Shown here: positions 48,565 through 60,745 of the stretch, piece after piece
Numbering within the stretch: the stretch's first letter is position 1
Layout of the letters: each line of letters opens with the position of its first letter
NCBI GenBank assembly: GCA_030704615.1
Contig: CM060733.1
Span: 43,338,001-43,402,000, forward strand
Direction of reading: 5' to 3'
Source: Takakia lepidozioides
Taxonomy: Eukaryota; Streptophyta; Takakiopsida; Takakiales; Takakiaceae
Length of the DNA: 64,000 nucleotides
The notes under the pieces: model-generated
What the model was told of the DNA's origin: nothing
Seen by the model: only the letters and a program-made list of their open reading frames with translations
The model's database searches: none
Program-made: the position numbers and the translations under genes

Positions 48565-49570
48565 GGTTGACCATTGGATTTTGGCAGGAGATTTTAACAT
48601 GGTCGAGTCTCCTATTGACAGGATGGGGAATCACTCCGGATCTTTCACTTACCTTATGTGTGCGTCTTGCAGACAGCTATTCCTTTCCTCTTTCTACAGC
48701 CTTCTCTTGGACCAACAATCGGGCTCCACCGGGTTTGTGCATGGCAAGGCTCGACCGTTTTTATTTCTCCTCTTCTCTTGCGTCTTGGTACCAATATCTG
48801 CCTGTGGGTCCCGTTCTCGTGGACTTTGATCATGCTGAAGTTTCAGCTCGGGTGTCATCTCCTGGACCTAGGGCTAGAGGTCGTGGGTTGAGTAGGCTTA
48901 ACATCAGTATTCTCTCTGATCAGACCAGTTTGGAGGCTCTCCAGGTTTGTCTCTACTCCAACTTCTCCTTTTCTCTCCCCAACGTTGAATTTCCTTAAGA
49001 AGTTGGAAGAGTGTCGTAAGCTTGGTTTGAAGTTAGCCAGGGATTCTGCTCAGGACAATTCTAGGCATGAGAGAGCTCTAATTAAGTGTTTGAAAGTCTG
49101 CCAGAAATAGATTGAAAGGGACCCGGACTCTTATCTTCCTTTTGGAGGCCAAATCCAGGTTGGCAGCTCTGCACTTGTCTAAAGACCGCTTCATGTGAAT
49201 GAAGGCGGGGGTTAACTGGTCTTTGAAGGATGAAAAAATGAACCGCTATTTTTTCCTTAAAGCCCGCCAGAGGATCTCGGGGCAGGAGATTCCTTAGAGA
49301 TTCTTCGAATACCTCTCACTCCCACCCCAAGATGCTATCTGCTATAGCTAAAGATTATTTCTCTTCTCTTTTTTCAGTGGAGCCTAATTTTCCCGCTTCT
49401 TTATCTGCTAGGGAGGTGGTCTGTAGTAAGATTCCCCATCTCCTCTCGCTGGCGCAGGCTGATTCCCGTTGAGTTTTCGGATATTGAATTGCAAGATGCA
49501 TTAGCTAGCCTTAAGCTCCTTAAATCCCCGGGGGTGGATGGAATCCCTGCAGAGTTTTATAGTGTCTGAC
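48565..49570 (+). mobile_element. LINE ORF2 fragment (endonuclease to start of RT)
   Basis: The frame starts inside the endonuclease at DHWILAGDFNMVES, shifts, then gives FSWTNNRAPPGLCMARLDRFYF and VLVDFDHAEVS, the LINE endonuclease C-terminal half. After a linker with stops it reaches SDIELQDALASLKLLKSPGVDGIPAEFY, the entry of the reverse transcriptase, and ends near 49565. It is related to the LINE at 10-14 kb and ends at nearly the same place in ORF2. Confidence 0.8.
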
Positions 49571-50379
49571 TCATTCGGGGGATTTCCTGTCCATGGCTAA
49601 CGATATAGAGCATGTCCAGCAATGGCTTAAAATAGTACTTGACAACGACATGGCCGACTGTTCCCACGTATATTACAAGTTATTGGCTTTGCAGTGGAGG
49701 GTGAGAGAGACAGTTCTCTGCTCACAACTCAGGGCATGACAGCACTGGTTTTTTATATTAAGTTGTCTCAGAACTACTATAACTGAAATGGATGAGTTGG
49801 ACTAAGTGCAGAACTATTGCACACCAAAAGGTGCTGCTCTCTGCTGCACAGGGTGTGTGACGATCTTTATCATGGCAAACTTGTATTAAATCAGATGTTG
49901 CCTTTTTCTCTTTTTTTCTTTTTTTTTTCTTTAACCAAACCAGGGGGTAGAGGCCATAAGGATGTTGATATTCTTACTTCTGCTTTTGCTTTTGCTTTTA
50001 CTTCTTTTTTCCCCCTCAGGATTGTAATCACTGTAAAAGAGTAAAGTGCTTAATGTGACCTATGTTTCTGTAGCTGGAGCAACTTTTAATAGAGTTAATG
50101 GGGGTTGTGAGTTTGGGGGGGGGGGGTGGGCTCCACAGATTGCGGATCCTGGGACTTATAATGTTTTTCCCCTATGATCCCAGATCCTCTGTCTCCCCTC
50201 TCTCTCTGATTGCATCATACAAATGATTGGATATGGCTTGCTTCATATATTGATGCACTTGGGCCAACGGCACAGGCTACCCTAGTGTAGTATTAACTTA
50301 CCATTGAAAAATAAACAAAACTTTCTTAATTCAACAAAATGGGAACATTTAATAATGACTTAATATATATAGCTCTTAA
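49571..50379. other. No gene; T-run, G-run and a shared repeat word
   Basis: Contains a T-rich run at about 49905-49935, a G-run near 50115 and, near 50252-50295, the reverse complement of a 'gggtagcctgtgccgttggcc' word that also occurs three times in element B. Confidence 0.45.
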
Positions 50380-52560
50380 AAAACTGCATTTATGACGTAA
50401 TTCTTCATATCCCTATATCGTTGATGATTGTCTTTTTTATTCGGTTTCACATTTGTTAGGATATTCACAATCTTCATTATCAATAAGACAAAATAGCATG
50501 CAATATTTAAATACACCTAAAGCTCAACGATTCAATGAATTGAACCCCGAATTTTCCTTTGATTTACACAATAGTGCCGCTTGTAATGAGAATGATTATG
50601 TCGTGAAAATGTCGCTAAGTGCTACTTCAGGAGGTTTGTGGTGGGATTTCACTGCAATATCTTGATAATGTTATTTTAAAAAACCACTATACGCATTGTC
50701 TAGGATTCGCACAAAAGAAAATTTGTATTTTGTTAAATCGTTTAGAATCAAAGAAATTTCAAGTTGATAAGTCGGTACTTGATGAGATGAAAAGGTTGCG
50801 GTCGGCTAAATACGAATTAACCATACCTATTCTCAAATACCTTAGAGGATCATATCTTATTGTGCAATCATTAATAGTCTATCACTTCAACAACATCATG
50901 ATGATATAACAAAAGATTATAACCTTCAAACATCTCATATACTATGCCTTAACGAAACCCGCATAAATAATTCAAAAAATTCAACAAATTGGTCACATTT
51001 GATAAATACTGATAAATTTAATGTTTTATCTTGTTACGATAATCATGGCACAATGATAATGTATGATAAAAAATATGACTTTGTCACCCCCATGAAATAT
51101 GCACACAGAATGGTACTGAATTTATTGCAGCTTCATTGATACACGAAAAGCATTACATGTCATAGCAATTTATAAACCTCCATTAATGCACTTAGAAGAT
51201 TTCCTTCACATTTTGCCAAATTCTACATCAAAGCTCCTCGATCTTGTCCCATATTTTTATTGGGGATTTCAATGTAGATATGTTGCAACTATCCCCCGAA
51301 TCCAAGAAACTCCAAGATTATATGAAACACTATAATCTTGTCAAACTTAGTTTTTCCAATAGTACAACAAATTATGATTCTCAATTAGATCACATATGGA
51401 CCAATGCAATTGTTAACCCCTAATGGACGAGGCGGCCTGAATCGGGTCACCGAAAAATTTCGAATGGATGAAAGAAATCGAGCCCTGATTGAAAAATGTA
51501 GGAAATTTAATTCTACACCCCCTGTGTTGATGGCATCCTAAAAACCCTACAGGACAGTCGACAGGATTTTTTGGAAAGGGTGGGGGTACCCAAAAATCAG
51601 GGGTTTGGGACCCTCCAGCAAGGTTGACTTGACCACGTGGCAAGCAGATGGAGCTGGGTCTTGGCATTTGCCGGCGACAGGTTTCAGCGGGGCTCCACAA
51701 AAAGCGAGCAGACACAAAACAGCCCCCATGAGTTCATGGACGTGGCCCCTTTTTTTGGCCGGAATTATCTACCGGCTCAGGCAACACTTCGCCTGAGCTG
51801 GGATTCAAGTAGGAATTAAAATCTTTGCCTGCATTTTGGTTAGAAATCAGAAATTCTTTTTGGAGGTAGTAGGAAATCATTCAAGGAACAATTCCACCGT
51901 TGGAATTGTGGTTCCAATGCCAATTTGGACCCCTATGGCTGAATTACAAGTCAATTGAGGTAAATGGTGCTTTTTGACCCCACTGTTTTCCCATACAAAG
52001 CAACCCTATGCAGATTTTGGAATTGTGCTTTGCAAATTTGGGGCAAGATGCTTTAGGTGCCTGTGAATTGGAATGTGGTTGGGGTCTTGCAAGGAAAAAA
52101 TATTTTTTCGGACCAACAGCCTAGTCAAACAAATTCTTCCCTCTAAAATTGGAGTACACTACAGATTTAGGGCTGACCATTTTGTTATAATCTTCCTAAT
52201 GACACGGTAAAATGGGCTGGAATTTTTACAGCAGGTGCGTGAGGTAGGTAACCTTCCTTTCATACGGTTCATCCCTGTGGATGTTTGTTAGCTGGGAGAT
52301 ATACCCTCATCCGTAAGGGTATGTGCTGTTTTGGAGTGGGCCCACCAAAAACAGCCTTGTCCATTAGGGGTTAATGGTTGTCAATCAAGATGCACATAAG
52401 CGTATTGGACAGACCATAAACCCATAGACCTTCCATTTAAATGATCTGATCATGTTCTTATTTACCATTTTCTTAACCCAAATTCAACATTTCCATTACC
52501 ATGATTTATCTTTGCTCGTGGCATTAAGGAAATTATATTTATATAAATATTGTGGCATGG
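50380..52560 (+). pseudogene. Helentron (Helitron-like) remnant: OTU, helicase end, endonuclease
   Basis: Three decayed pieces follow in the order known from Helentrons. First, IDDCLFYSVSHLLG...SIRQNSM resembles an OTU protease start (50420-50665 region). Second, ICILLNRLESKKFQVDKSVLDEMKRLRS resembles the extreme C-terminus of the PIF1-type helicase. Third, TSHILCLNETRI and later TNYDSQLDHIW and YWTDHKPI are an APE-like endonuclease. The helicase core and the Rep domain are missing and several frames are used. The endonuclease is split by the MITE at 51417-52370, and its last part resumes right after it. Helentrons move by rolling-circle replication. This one is dead. Confidence 0.6.
51413..52374. 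mobile_element. piggyBac-like MITE with TTAA duplication
   Basis: The 954-bp insert at 51417-52370 has ends CCCCTAATGGACGAGGC and its inverted counterpart CCCCTAATGGACAAGGC (16 of 17 identical). It is flanked by TTAA at 51413-51416 and 52371-52374. TTAA target sites and CCC-type ends are typical of piggyBac. It carries no transposase. Removing it with one TTAA restores continuity of the Helentron endonuclease around IVN and the YWTDHKPI block. Confidence 0.85.
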
Positions 52561-52739
52561 CCCTCCTATAACTTACGATTTGTTTGTTGGCTCCTCCCTA
52601 AAGAGGAGACTACCCATCAGCGTCAAAAAAATGTCAACTCCCTGTTAGACCTTCCCTAAAAGAAGCCCTCTTCAGAGTACACCCAGGTCCTGCACTCCTT
52701 GGGTAAAACTGTGGTGCAAAAAAAAGTGCCATGAAGTTT
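52561..52739. other. Spacer, nothing recognised
   Basis: Short stretch between the Helentron remnant and the LINE tail. Confidence 0.4.
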
Positions 52740-52740
52740 G

Positions 52741-52774
<34 letters not shown>

Positions 52775-55756
52775 AAACCGAACAGGGGGCGAGGCCCTGA
52801 TAGTTCTTTTATTGATAAGATTATTGAAGGGAAAAAATTAAACCCTTTAAGTGCCCGAAGGCTGCCATAAGGCTGATCTCACGGTTTGCCGTGCTGGATA
52901 ACTCTCAAACAGTGAACGCATTACTGGGTACGTTACAGACCCCTGAAAATAACCTCTCTCTCACAACGAGAGGAATCCTACCAATAAACTGGCATATCAT
53001 GAAAATTACATGGTTTCGAACTAGAAAGAAGATGCTTATGGTATCAAAGCCAAAAAGAGAGTAGATGAGAGAAGATGAGAGGGCTGGCGAGAGAGGAAGG
53101 ACATCCATAGAGGGGCACAAGTGGAAGGTATCGATGGGCCCTAGCAAAGCACTAAAGACATTCTATCCATGAAAGCAAAGCTTGGCCGAGGATGTGGGCC
53201 TGATGTGCTTCCAATTGACATCGGATCTTTCAAACTCAGGGGAAGCTGAAGAGCTCGGATCTGAGTCCCTGCCAAGAGTGTGGAACTGAGTCTGCCCATA
53301 CACATGTGAGATTATAAGCGCAGCTACAAATGACCCCATGCTTCCCCCATGTTGTTCGGAAGGCATGGAGGAGGGCTGGCTGATAGCCTCTGCACACAAT
53401 GAAGCCCATGCCTTCTTAGCCGCTATTGTAAGGTCAAAGAAGACCAGAGAGAGAAGGGCAGTAGGAGATGAGTTTTCATTGTTGAGGGCCCATGCACAAC
53501 GACATTTCCATAAATTCCAGAGAGTGGAGGCCCTTAGGGTCTCAAAGACCGGGCATGAGGAAGCCTGGGATTTATGTGTTTGATCATAGTTAAGCAAGAT
53601 TTGTACAGGGCAGTCCGGCAAGAGGTCCCAATTCTTGTAGAAGTCCCTAACTAGCGGCCAGATGGCAGTGGGAGCTTTGCAGTAGATGAGGCAGTGCTCC
53701 AAGGTTTCGATGGTACCTATCAAGCAGCATTGGCAAGAACGACTTCTGCAAAGTTGAGAAATTGGCCTACTTTGAGGACTCGGTTGGCAACCTGCCAAAG
53801 GAAAGCGCTAATCTTGGCTTGATTTCTCCCATATTAAAGCCCAAATACACTTCCAGTTCTCATCGGCAAAATTTTCGTGCCCCCATTTTTTATTCCATTT
53901 GGCATACAAGGGTGTTGCCCCCAATAGGGCCCTATACGCTCTCTTGGCAGTGTATGCAAAGAAGGGTAGGAGTTCATCTTTGAAGAGCCATTTCCATTCT
54001 GCAGGGTCAATTTGCAGAGCGGAAATCTGATACCCTTCTACGAGAGCAAAAGAACTTTGTTGCAGCCATGGAATGATGGGAGAGCCCATAGGAGCTTGAG
54101 GGTTGAATTGTTTGGATGGGTAAGACCAATAGCAGATCCGGGCTGGTGAGCAAGAGGCAGAGGGTAGAGAAATTGTCTGCTGGGAGGAAAGAGAGAGCAG
54201 ACTAGAGAAATCGTCAGCCTGGAATTGATAACCAGACACCTGTAACCCTGAGGAGGCAGTGAGGTAGAGGACATGAAGGTTCTGGAAGTTAGAGAGAACC
54301 CAACGGTGGGGAGAAGGAGGGGAGAAGGAGGGCCAGGGCCGCCTGCAAGAATAAGCTTCCACGAGTCCGGAATGGAGCGAATGATATTTGTTATGCCTGA
54401 TTTGAAGGCGCCGGAAACCCAGAGCTTGTTGGAGGGACTGGGGTGTACTTTCCCAGAGATTTTTGACAGTGGAGACTCCTCTTGAATCCCAACCTAACCA
54501 TCTTTTGGCCTGTTTTTTTTCCTCTCGGGAGGGATTGTTGGAGTTAAGGAAAAGGTGTTGTCTCAAAACTTCGTGAAAAGAAGTTGGCTCCTGCTTCCTA
54601 GGGAAGGGTCTGAAGTAGTTCCAAGCCTTCCAAATAGAGTTCCATAGTGGGGAGCCCTGAGCTTTGTGGTTAAAGCCTTTCAGAATCCAACGGGAAGAAG
54701 GCGCCCATGCAGTGCTTAGCATAGGTGAGGGTTCCGAGATGGAAGCTCCAACCATGAGTTTCCACCAGCCACCTTCTGGTCCAACATATCTTGGAAGCCA
54801 TTTACCAAGTAAGGCTTTGATCTGAGTTTCAGGATCCGGAACCCCTAGGCCCCCTTGTTTTTTGGGGAGACATATTTGGTGCCAAGAGACTTGGGGTCTC
54901 ATGTTTTGCTCAGATGAGTTTGCTCCCCAGATGAAATTCCTGACAATTCTTTTTACTTCATTGAGAGTCTTTGAGTTTGGCCCCCAGGCTGCAGCAAAGA
55001 ACCAGATTCCTGCTTCAAGGATCTGGTTCACTGTAAGCGCCCTTCCAATGATGGAGAGGAATCGAGAGCTTCAATAGGTCATCTGCTTTTTAGAGCCTCT
55101 GGATTATTGGGCCAAAATGCTGGTCTTTGGTAAGGTTAATACCAAAGATATGGCCCTGCAAGGTGGTTGTTTCACCTTCACGCAACCAGACCAGCCCAAG
55201 GTGGCCCCCCCAGGTAGGCACGTTGCCAATAGCAGATCTAGATATATCTCCTAACAGGAGTGCTTTAGTCTTGGACCAATTGATTTTGAACCCTGAAAAC
55301 CCACAAAATTGAAGAAGTGTGGTTTCTGCTGCAGCCAGTGTAGATGGGATGGCTTCCAATAGAAGAAAGGTATCGTCTACGAACATAGAGTCTTTGACAT
55401 GCCTCCAGAGTTGTGTTTTAGGGTTCTGGAGCTTCAGGCCCTTGACAGTGCTATTGGCTTCAAGCATGTAACCTAAGGCATTGGCTACAAAGAGAAAGAG
55501 GAGGGGGGCCAGTGGACACCCCTGCCTACAGATCTTTGCAGTTGGAATGGCTTAGAGAGGTAACCATTGATGAGAACTCGGCTGTTGGCCCCTCTTAGGA
55601 GGATTGTCACCCATTGACAGAAGCCCTCAGGCAACCCTGCTTTACAAAGAACTGCTATCAAGAACGTCCAGTCTACTCTATTGAAGGCTTTCTCAAAGTC
55701 CAAAAGCCATAGAGCCAAGGCTTGGTTTGAATTTGTGGCATAAAAATCTGCTTCTT
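52740..55756 (-). mobile_element. LINE, 5'-truncated, reverse transcriptase to poly(A)
   Basis: On the minus strand it starts inside the reverse transcriptase (LALWLLDFEKAFNRVDW, motif A). It continues through FVDDTFLLLEA (motif C, with V for the usual A/M) and FSGFKINWSKTK to a connection domain (VRNFIWGANS, GGLGVPDPETQIKALLGKW). The zf-RVT cluster CQCCLIGTIETLEHCLIYC follows. A stop lies near 53163, and a 3' tail ends in a T-run at 52740-52767 (poly(A) of the element). Frame changes near 55050, 54990 and 53800 inactivate it. It joins Ty3 integrase sequence at about 55757. Confidence 0.85.
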
Positions 55757-56507
55757 GGGACTTGTCGGCACCAAAGGTGATTTTCCATAGACCAATACGA
55801 AAGGGAAAACTCCTGTTGCGGAGTGTTTTGTGTTATTATAACAGAACTCTGCCGCATCCAAGTGCTCCACCCAGTCCGATTGGTCTGCCGACACGTAATT
55901 CCGCAAGATATGCTTCACCACGGAATTCACCCTTTCCGTTTGGCCGTCCGTCGTAGGTCGGAAGGCAAGGCTCATCTTGGGTCTTGTCCCCATTTTCTTC
56001 CAAAGTGTCCTCCAAAATTTACTTGTAAACTTTGGATCGCGGTCCGAGACAATATCCTTCAGGAGTCCATGATGCTTGAAGACGTGGGCGAAGTAAAGTC
56101 GTCTCGTCTCCTGCGCCGTTGCCGTCTCCTTGGTGGGGATGAAATGGCCCATTTTACTGAACCTATCCACCACCACCATGATTGCATCGAATCCTTTTGA
56201 TAGCGGCATAGCAGTCATGAAATCTATCGAGACACTTTCCCAAGACCCCTCTGGAATCGGCAAGGGTTGTAACAACCCCGCTTGTTTTTTGTACTCGCTC
56301 CGGTTTTGTTGGCATGTGGTGCATGTCTTGACATACTCCTCGGCCTCTTCCCTCAGTTTGGGCCAGAAATACTCTTTCTTCAAGAGTGCCGCGGTGCGCT
56401 TGGTTCCGCCGTGGCCCGCAAGCGGGCCATTATGACATTCTCTCAGGAGACTATCTCTGATCCCTCATTTCGGCACGTAGAGACGATTTTGCTTGTATCG
56501 GAGCATG
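55757..56507 (-). pseudogene. Older Ty3 element: integrase piece
   Basis: An open frame from 56383 covers the zinc-binding TCTTCQQNRSEYKK. The integrase core follows with its acidic residues in SIDFMTAMPLS, IVSDRDPKFTS and the GQTERVN motif. It ends at VYGKSPLVPTS, where the LINE sequence begins. It is very similar to the second integrase at 59214-60745. Its right end falls exactly at LLRYKQ, where an inverted segment starts. Confidence 0.85.
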
Positions 56508-56573
56508 CAGGATGGACGTCCAGTGGCTTACGAAAATAAGAAACTGAATGAAGTGGAGCGACGGTGGCCAACG
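56508..56573 (+). pseudogene. Older Ty3: inverted RNase H segment, first part
   Basis: MQDGRPVAYENKKLNEVERRWP reads on the plus strand, opposite to its neighbours. It is continued at 63418 after the young LTR element, which inserted inside it (target duplication CAACG). Confidence 0.8.
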
Positions 56574-57301
56574 TGTCACGGCCCTTTGCCTTGAGGGCAG
56601 GGGGTCGGGACGCATGAGGGGCTGCCCCTGTGGTGGGGGCAGCGGCAGCGATAGGTATGGGGGGGCTGAAGCACCCTTGAGTGCCCAAGACACTCAAGGA
56701 GGCGGAGGCGCTCACTAGGTGGAGCCCCGCACACCGGGTTGCGGTGGGGGTGGCTCCACAAGGGGTGGTGGTAGCTTAGCGGGACTTAGTGGGGATGACA
56801 TAGGACTCACCATGGGGGCGGAGACCTCGTGGTGGGAGTCGTGGGGAGTCTTGGGACTCATCACGGTCCATAGGGGCCGTGGTGAATGGGCCAAGACTCA
56901 CCGCGACTCATCACCGGGAGTCGAGGGTTTTCGTGGTGGTTCGCCATAAAATGGCATGGCTGGTTGTGAAACCCCCGCGGACAGCTACAGAAGTATATAT
57001 AAGGGGAGTAGTGACCCTGAGAACGGTGCAAGCCCGTTGGTGACCAAAAACTAGTGAGTAAGCGAGCGAGCCGGAAAGCGACCAAAGAGTGGGGAGCTGT
57101 TCCGGACTGCCATCTACCAAAGGGAATTCCACCAGGCCCAAATAGGTGGAGGGTTTAGTGGGAGAGCGAAGGGGGACCGTTATGTCCCGGTGAGCAGCCG
57201 AAGCCCAAAGTTGGCCCGGGGCCAGGTTGGGAGTCAGGCGCGCGCATCAAAGCGAGTAACTATGACTTGAAGGGGAGCTTACTGAAGTGAGGTGCGCGAC
57301 A
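56574..57301 (+). repeat. 5' LTR of the young Ty3 element
   Basis: 728 bp, TGTCACGG...GCGCGACA. A TATA-like tatatataagg lies near 56994. It differs from the 3' LTR by only a few bases, including one extra G near 57172. Confidence 0.93.
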
Positions 57302-57303
57302 CT

Positions 57304-57315
57304 TGGTATCAGAGC
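57304..57315 (+). other. Primer binding site
   Basis: TGGTATCAGAGC begins two bases after the LTR. This is the common plant primer site complementary to the 3' end of initiator Met-tRNA. Confidence 0.9.
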
Positions 57316-57356
57316 TTAGAGTTCAGTACGCGATCGTCCTTGGGATTGGCCTCATC

Positions 57357-58623
57357 ATGGGGTCGGGCAAGCCAAAGCGAAAGCGGAACGGCCCAAAAGA
57401 TGATGATCCTGATGAGCCCGATGGGGGCGACGTGTCACCGAAGCGGCCATTTGAGGAAGCGACGGTTGTTGGCGCAGTTTGGCGGGACGTTGAAAGACGT
57501 GTTGAAGGCGGCTAATGCCACTTCCGCTAAGGCAAAGTTTTAGGTGAAGCCTAAGGAACTCGGCACCTTCGAGGGCGTCCGAAATTGGAAGGCACTCAAC
57601 ACCTGGCTCTTGGAGCTAGAGCAGTACTTTCGGGCGGCCAAGTTGAGTGACGAGGATCGGGTGGAAGTGGCTCCCACCTATTTGAGGGGCTATGCTCAAC
57701 AATGGTGGCAAAAACGCCTTCACGACCGAGGTCCAAGTCCGGAAACCTTGAACTGGAGTGGGTTCAAGGAATTGATGAAGCGACAGTTTGTGCCCCTCAA
57801 CGCGTCCTGGCTTGCCCGGGACAAGATGAGGAATTTGAAGCAAACAGATGACATTCGGGGATATGTCCAGGCTTTCAATGTGCTGTTGCTCGAAGTTGCG
57901 GATATGGCGGAACCAGAAATGGTCTTCAACTTTGTGGCGGGGTTGGCCCCATGGGCCAGGCGGAAGTTGGAGGAGAAGCCACCTAAGACTTTGAACGAGG
58001 CAATTGAGAGGGCTGAATGTTTCTCAAATGTCCCTAAGGGTGAAAGACAAGGCCGTACGGAGCTGAACCACAAGAAGACCCAGCGGGAAGGTGACTCTTT
58101 CCGACCGGAAAAGAAGTGGGATAGGCCACGCGGCAACAACGACATGTGGAAATCGAAGGGAGGGCCATCACAAGTCAAGGCGGCACCCGGTGCTTCGAAA
58201 AGAAAAGCGGGTGGAGCGGCCTATGGCGGACAGAAGGCAACCTTTGATGGAGTGTGTTTCAATTGTGGGGAGCCCGGGCACATGGCCAAGAAGTGCACGA
58301 AACCCTGGCAATTGAACATGACTCGGGCGACCACAGAGCTGTCGAAAGATACCATCAGTCGCTTGGTGGAAGCGGTGGTCGCCAGGACTTGCAAGGTAGG
58401 CAAATATTCTTGTGAGTTGTATCAGGAAACTGGCACATTGCGTAAAGGGAGTCACTTATTGTTCGTGGATGGGATAATATCCGGAACTAACATGTCATTG
58501 TTGGTGGACACAGGAGCGTCGCACTCCTTCATGACACCGGCAACGGCACAAAAGCTGGGACTCCCGACAACTGACGTAGGGGCCTCTATTGAGGTGCGTT
58601 TTGCCTTTTTGGCATCACCTTGA
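57357..58623 (+). pseudogene. Ty3 gag and protease start
   Basis: The ATG at 57357 gives MGSGKPKRKRNG, then the frame changes near 57480 and a TAG lies at 57541. From 57544 a 359-codon frame holds the capsid region (YLRGYAQQWWQKRL, RDKMRNLKQ, FVAGLAPWARRKL), the zinc knuckle CFNCGEPGHMAKKC (residues about 238-251) and the aspartic protease LLVDTGASHSFMTP (about 320). It stops shortly after EVRFA, where the inversion breakpoint lies. Gag packages the element RNA and the protease matures the polyprotein. Confidence 0.85.
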
Positions 58624-59213
58624 GCAAGGGTTCACTTGGAACCCTCTTTGACTAGGAAGATAACCTTGAACCAACCGTGCGCCCCAATCACTACAATTGG
58701 GTCCGCCTTGGAATGCTGGCCTGAGGTACGGGAACACGCCGAAGCCGCACTACGACTTCGTCCCGAGGCTACACGATTATAGTACATGAACGGAAGAACG
58801 TAGCTTCCGCGTTAGCCCGCACTACAAGGCAACCCCCTCGGGAGGCTACACGATTATAGTACGTGAACGGAAGCACGTAGCTTCCACGTTAGCCCGCACT
58901 ACCAGGCAACCCCCTCGGTAGCGCAGTTATAGTATGCGCACGCGCCATGTGCGCACTAGCACGTGAACTCCCAAAGAAGGCGCAAGTTTCCTTGTCCCTT
59001 GGATGGGGGTCACCCGATTTCGGCACTACGCAAACACACGATTAACCCAATTTACCTCTCCCACTTTTATAAGCTAGCATGCATTCTACACACTAGCCAA
59101 CCATACCATGCATCACCATTCCAAACAAAATAGGACGCACAACATTTGGAAGCCATTTCATTTATAGCACGTTTTGTACAATACAAGTTTTTGCAATCAG
59201 ATTCCTAAGCTAG
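58624..59213. other. 3' non-coding part of the inverted Ty3 segment
   Basis: This lies beyond the stop of the inverted integrase, so in the original order it was the 3' untranslated region. It includes a 77-bp tandem duplication (58765-58841 and 58842-58918). Confidence 0.55.
58765..58918. repeat. 77-bp tandem duplication
   Basis: Two adjacent copies begin gaggctacacgattatagta and end gcaaccccctcgg, with a few differences (acatgaac/acgtgaac, ttccgcg/ttccacg). Confidence 0.9.
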
Positions 59214-60745
59214 CTAAGCCGGGCTAAGCATGCATTTCCTCCCCCACGCTCCAAGGTTGATGTCCCCATCAACGCTTCTTCCGCTTTTGAGGTCGCCCTT
59301 CGAAAGCTGCAACCGCCTCGGATGCGTTTCCCATTTCTGAGGCACGCACCAAGATGCCTCCACATGATGATAGCCCTTCCATTTGACGAGATACTCCGTT
59401 TCTCGGTTCTTGAACCTCCTCAACTTAAGTATTGCCTCCACCTCGTACTCAGGTTCATTTTCATGATCCAACAGCATAGGTGGCGGACGCAACACTTGAT
59501 GCCGATTCGGACGCGCTTCATCTTTGAAGTAAGGCTTCAAAAGGGAGACATGGAATACTGGGTGCACCTTGCTGTTTGCCGGCAGCTCCAATTCATACAC
59601 ATCCTCATTCATAACCTTCCGAATGCGAAAGGGTCCCGCATACGGAGGTACGAACTTCGGACTCACTTCCGGAGGTAGTCGGAAATTCTTGATGTTCAAC
59701 CAGACCTCCGTGCCTGCCTCAAACTTCACTTCCCTCCGCTTCCGATTCGCCTGCCTTTCATACCGTTTCCTAGCTTTGGCAATGTTGTACTTTGTGAGCT
59801 TCAACAAACGCTCGCGTTCTTCCAGTACCGCCGCTACTGCCGGTTCCTCAACGTCCTGGGCGGCCCAACTTGTCGGCACCAGAGGTGCTTTTCCATAGAC
59901 CAATACGAAAGGGGAAACTCCCGTTGCAGAGTGTTCTGTGTTATTATAACAGAACTCTGCCGCGTCTAAGTGTTCCACCCAGTCTGTTTGGTCTGCCGAC
60001 ACGTAATTCCGCAAGATCTGCTTCACTACGGAATTCACTCTTTCTGTTTGGCCGTCGGTCGTAGGTCGGAAGGCGGTGCTCATCTTCAGCCTCGTCCCCA
60101 TCTTCTTCCAAAGTGCCCTCCAAAATTTACTCGTAAACTTTGGATCGCGGTCCGAGACAATATCCTTCGGGACTCCTTGATGCTTTAAGACGTGGACGAG
60201 TAAAGTCGCCCTGTCTCCTATGCCGTTGCCGTCTCCTTGGTGGGGATGAAATGACCCATTTTACTGAACCTATCCACCACCACCATGATTGCATCGAATC
60301 CTTTTGACAGCGGCATAGCAGTCATGAAATCCATCGAGACGCTTTCCCAAGTCCCCTCTGGAATCGGCAAGGGTTGTAACAGCCCCGCTTGCTTTTTGTA
60401 CTCGCTCCGGTTTTGTTGGCATGTGGTGCATGTCTTGACATACGCCTCTGCCTCCTCCCTCAGTTTGGGCCAGAAATACTCTTTCTTCAAGAGTGCCGCA
60501 GTGCGCTTGGCTCCGCCGTGGCCCGCAAGCGGGCTATCATGGCATTCTCTCAAGAGGCTATCTCTGATCCCTCCCTTTGGCATGTAGAGACGTTTTTGCT
60601 TATACCGGAGCAGTCCATTTTGCAAGTGGAACTGCGATTTAACCCCCATCCTCAAGTCCTGCATCACGGACTTCGCCAGCTCATCCTTCCGGCAAGCCTT
60701 TCGGATCTTCCTTTGGAGCGTCATCTCGCCCTTGTACACCAACAA
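59214..60745 (-). pseudogene. Ty3 integrase with chromodomain (inverted)
   Basis: The frame 60745-60218 has RNase H to integrase linker sequence, the zinc site TCTTCQQNRSEYKK and the start of the catalytic core (SMDFMTAMPLS). A break near 60200 separates it from the 60101-59214 frame. That frame carries GQTERVN, the GPFRIRKVMNEDVYELELP domain and the chromodomain YEVEAILKLRRFKN...YLVKWKGYHHVEASW. Chromodomains guide chromovirus insertion toward particular chromatin. Confidence 0.88.

Noticed and set aside
56861-57141. Open frames inside the LTRs, repeated at 62978-63366
   Set aside because: They are identical in both LTRs, have no domain and arise from GC-rich non-coding LTR sequence.
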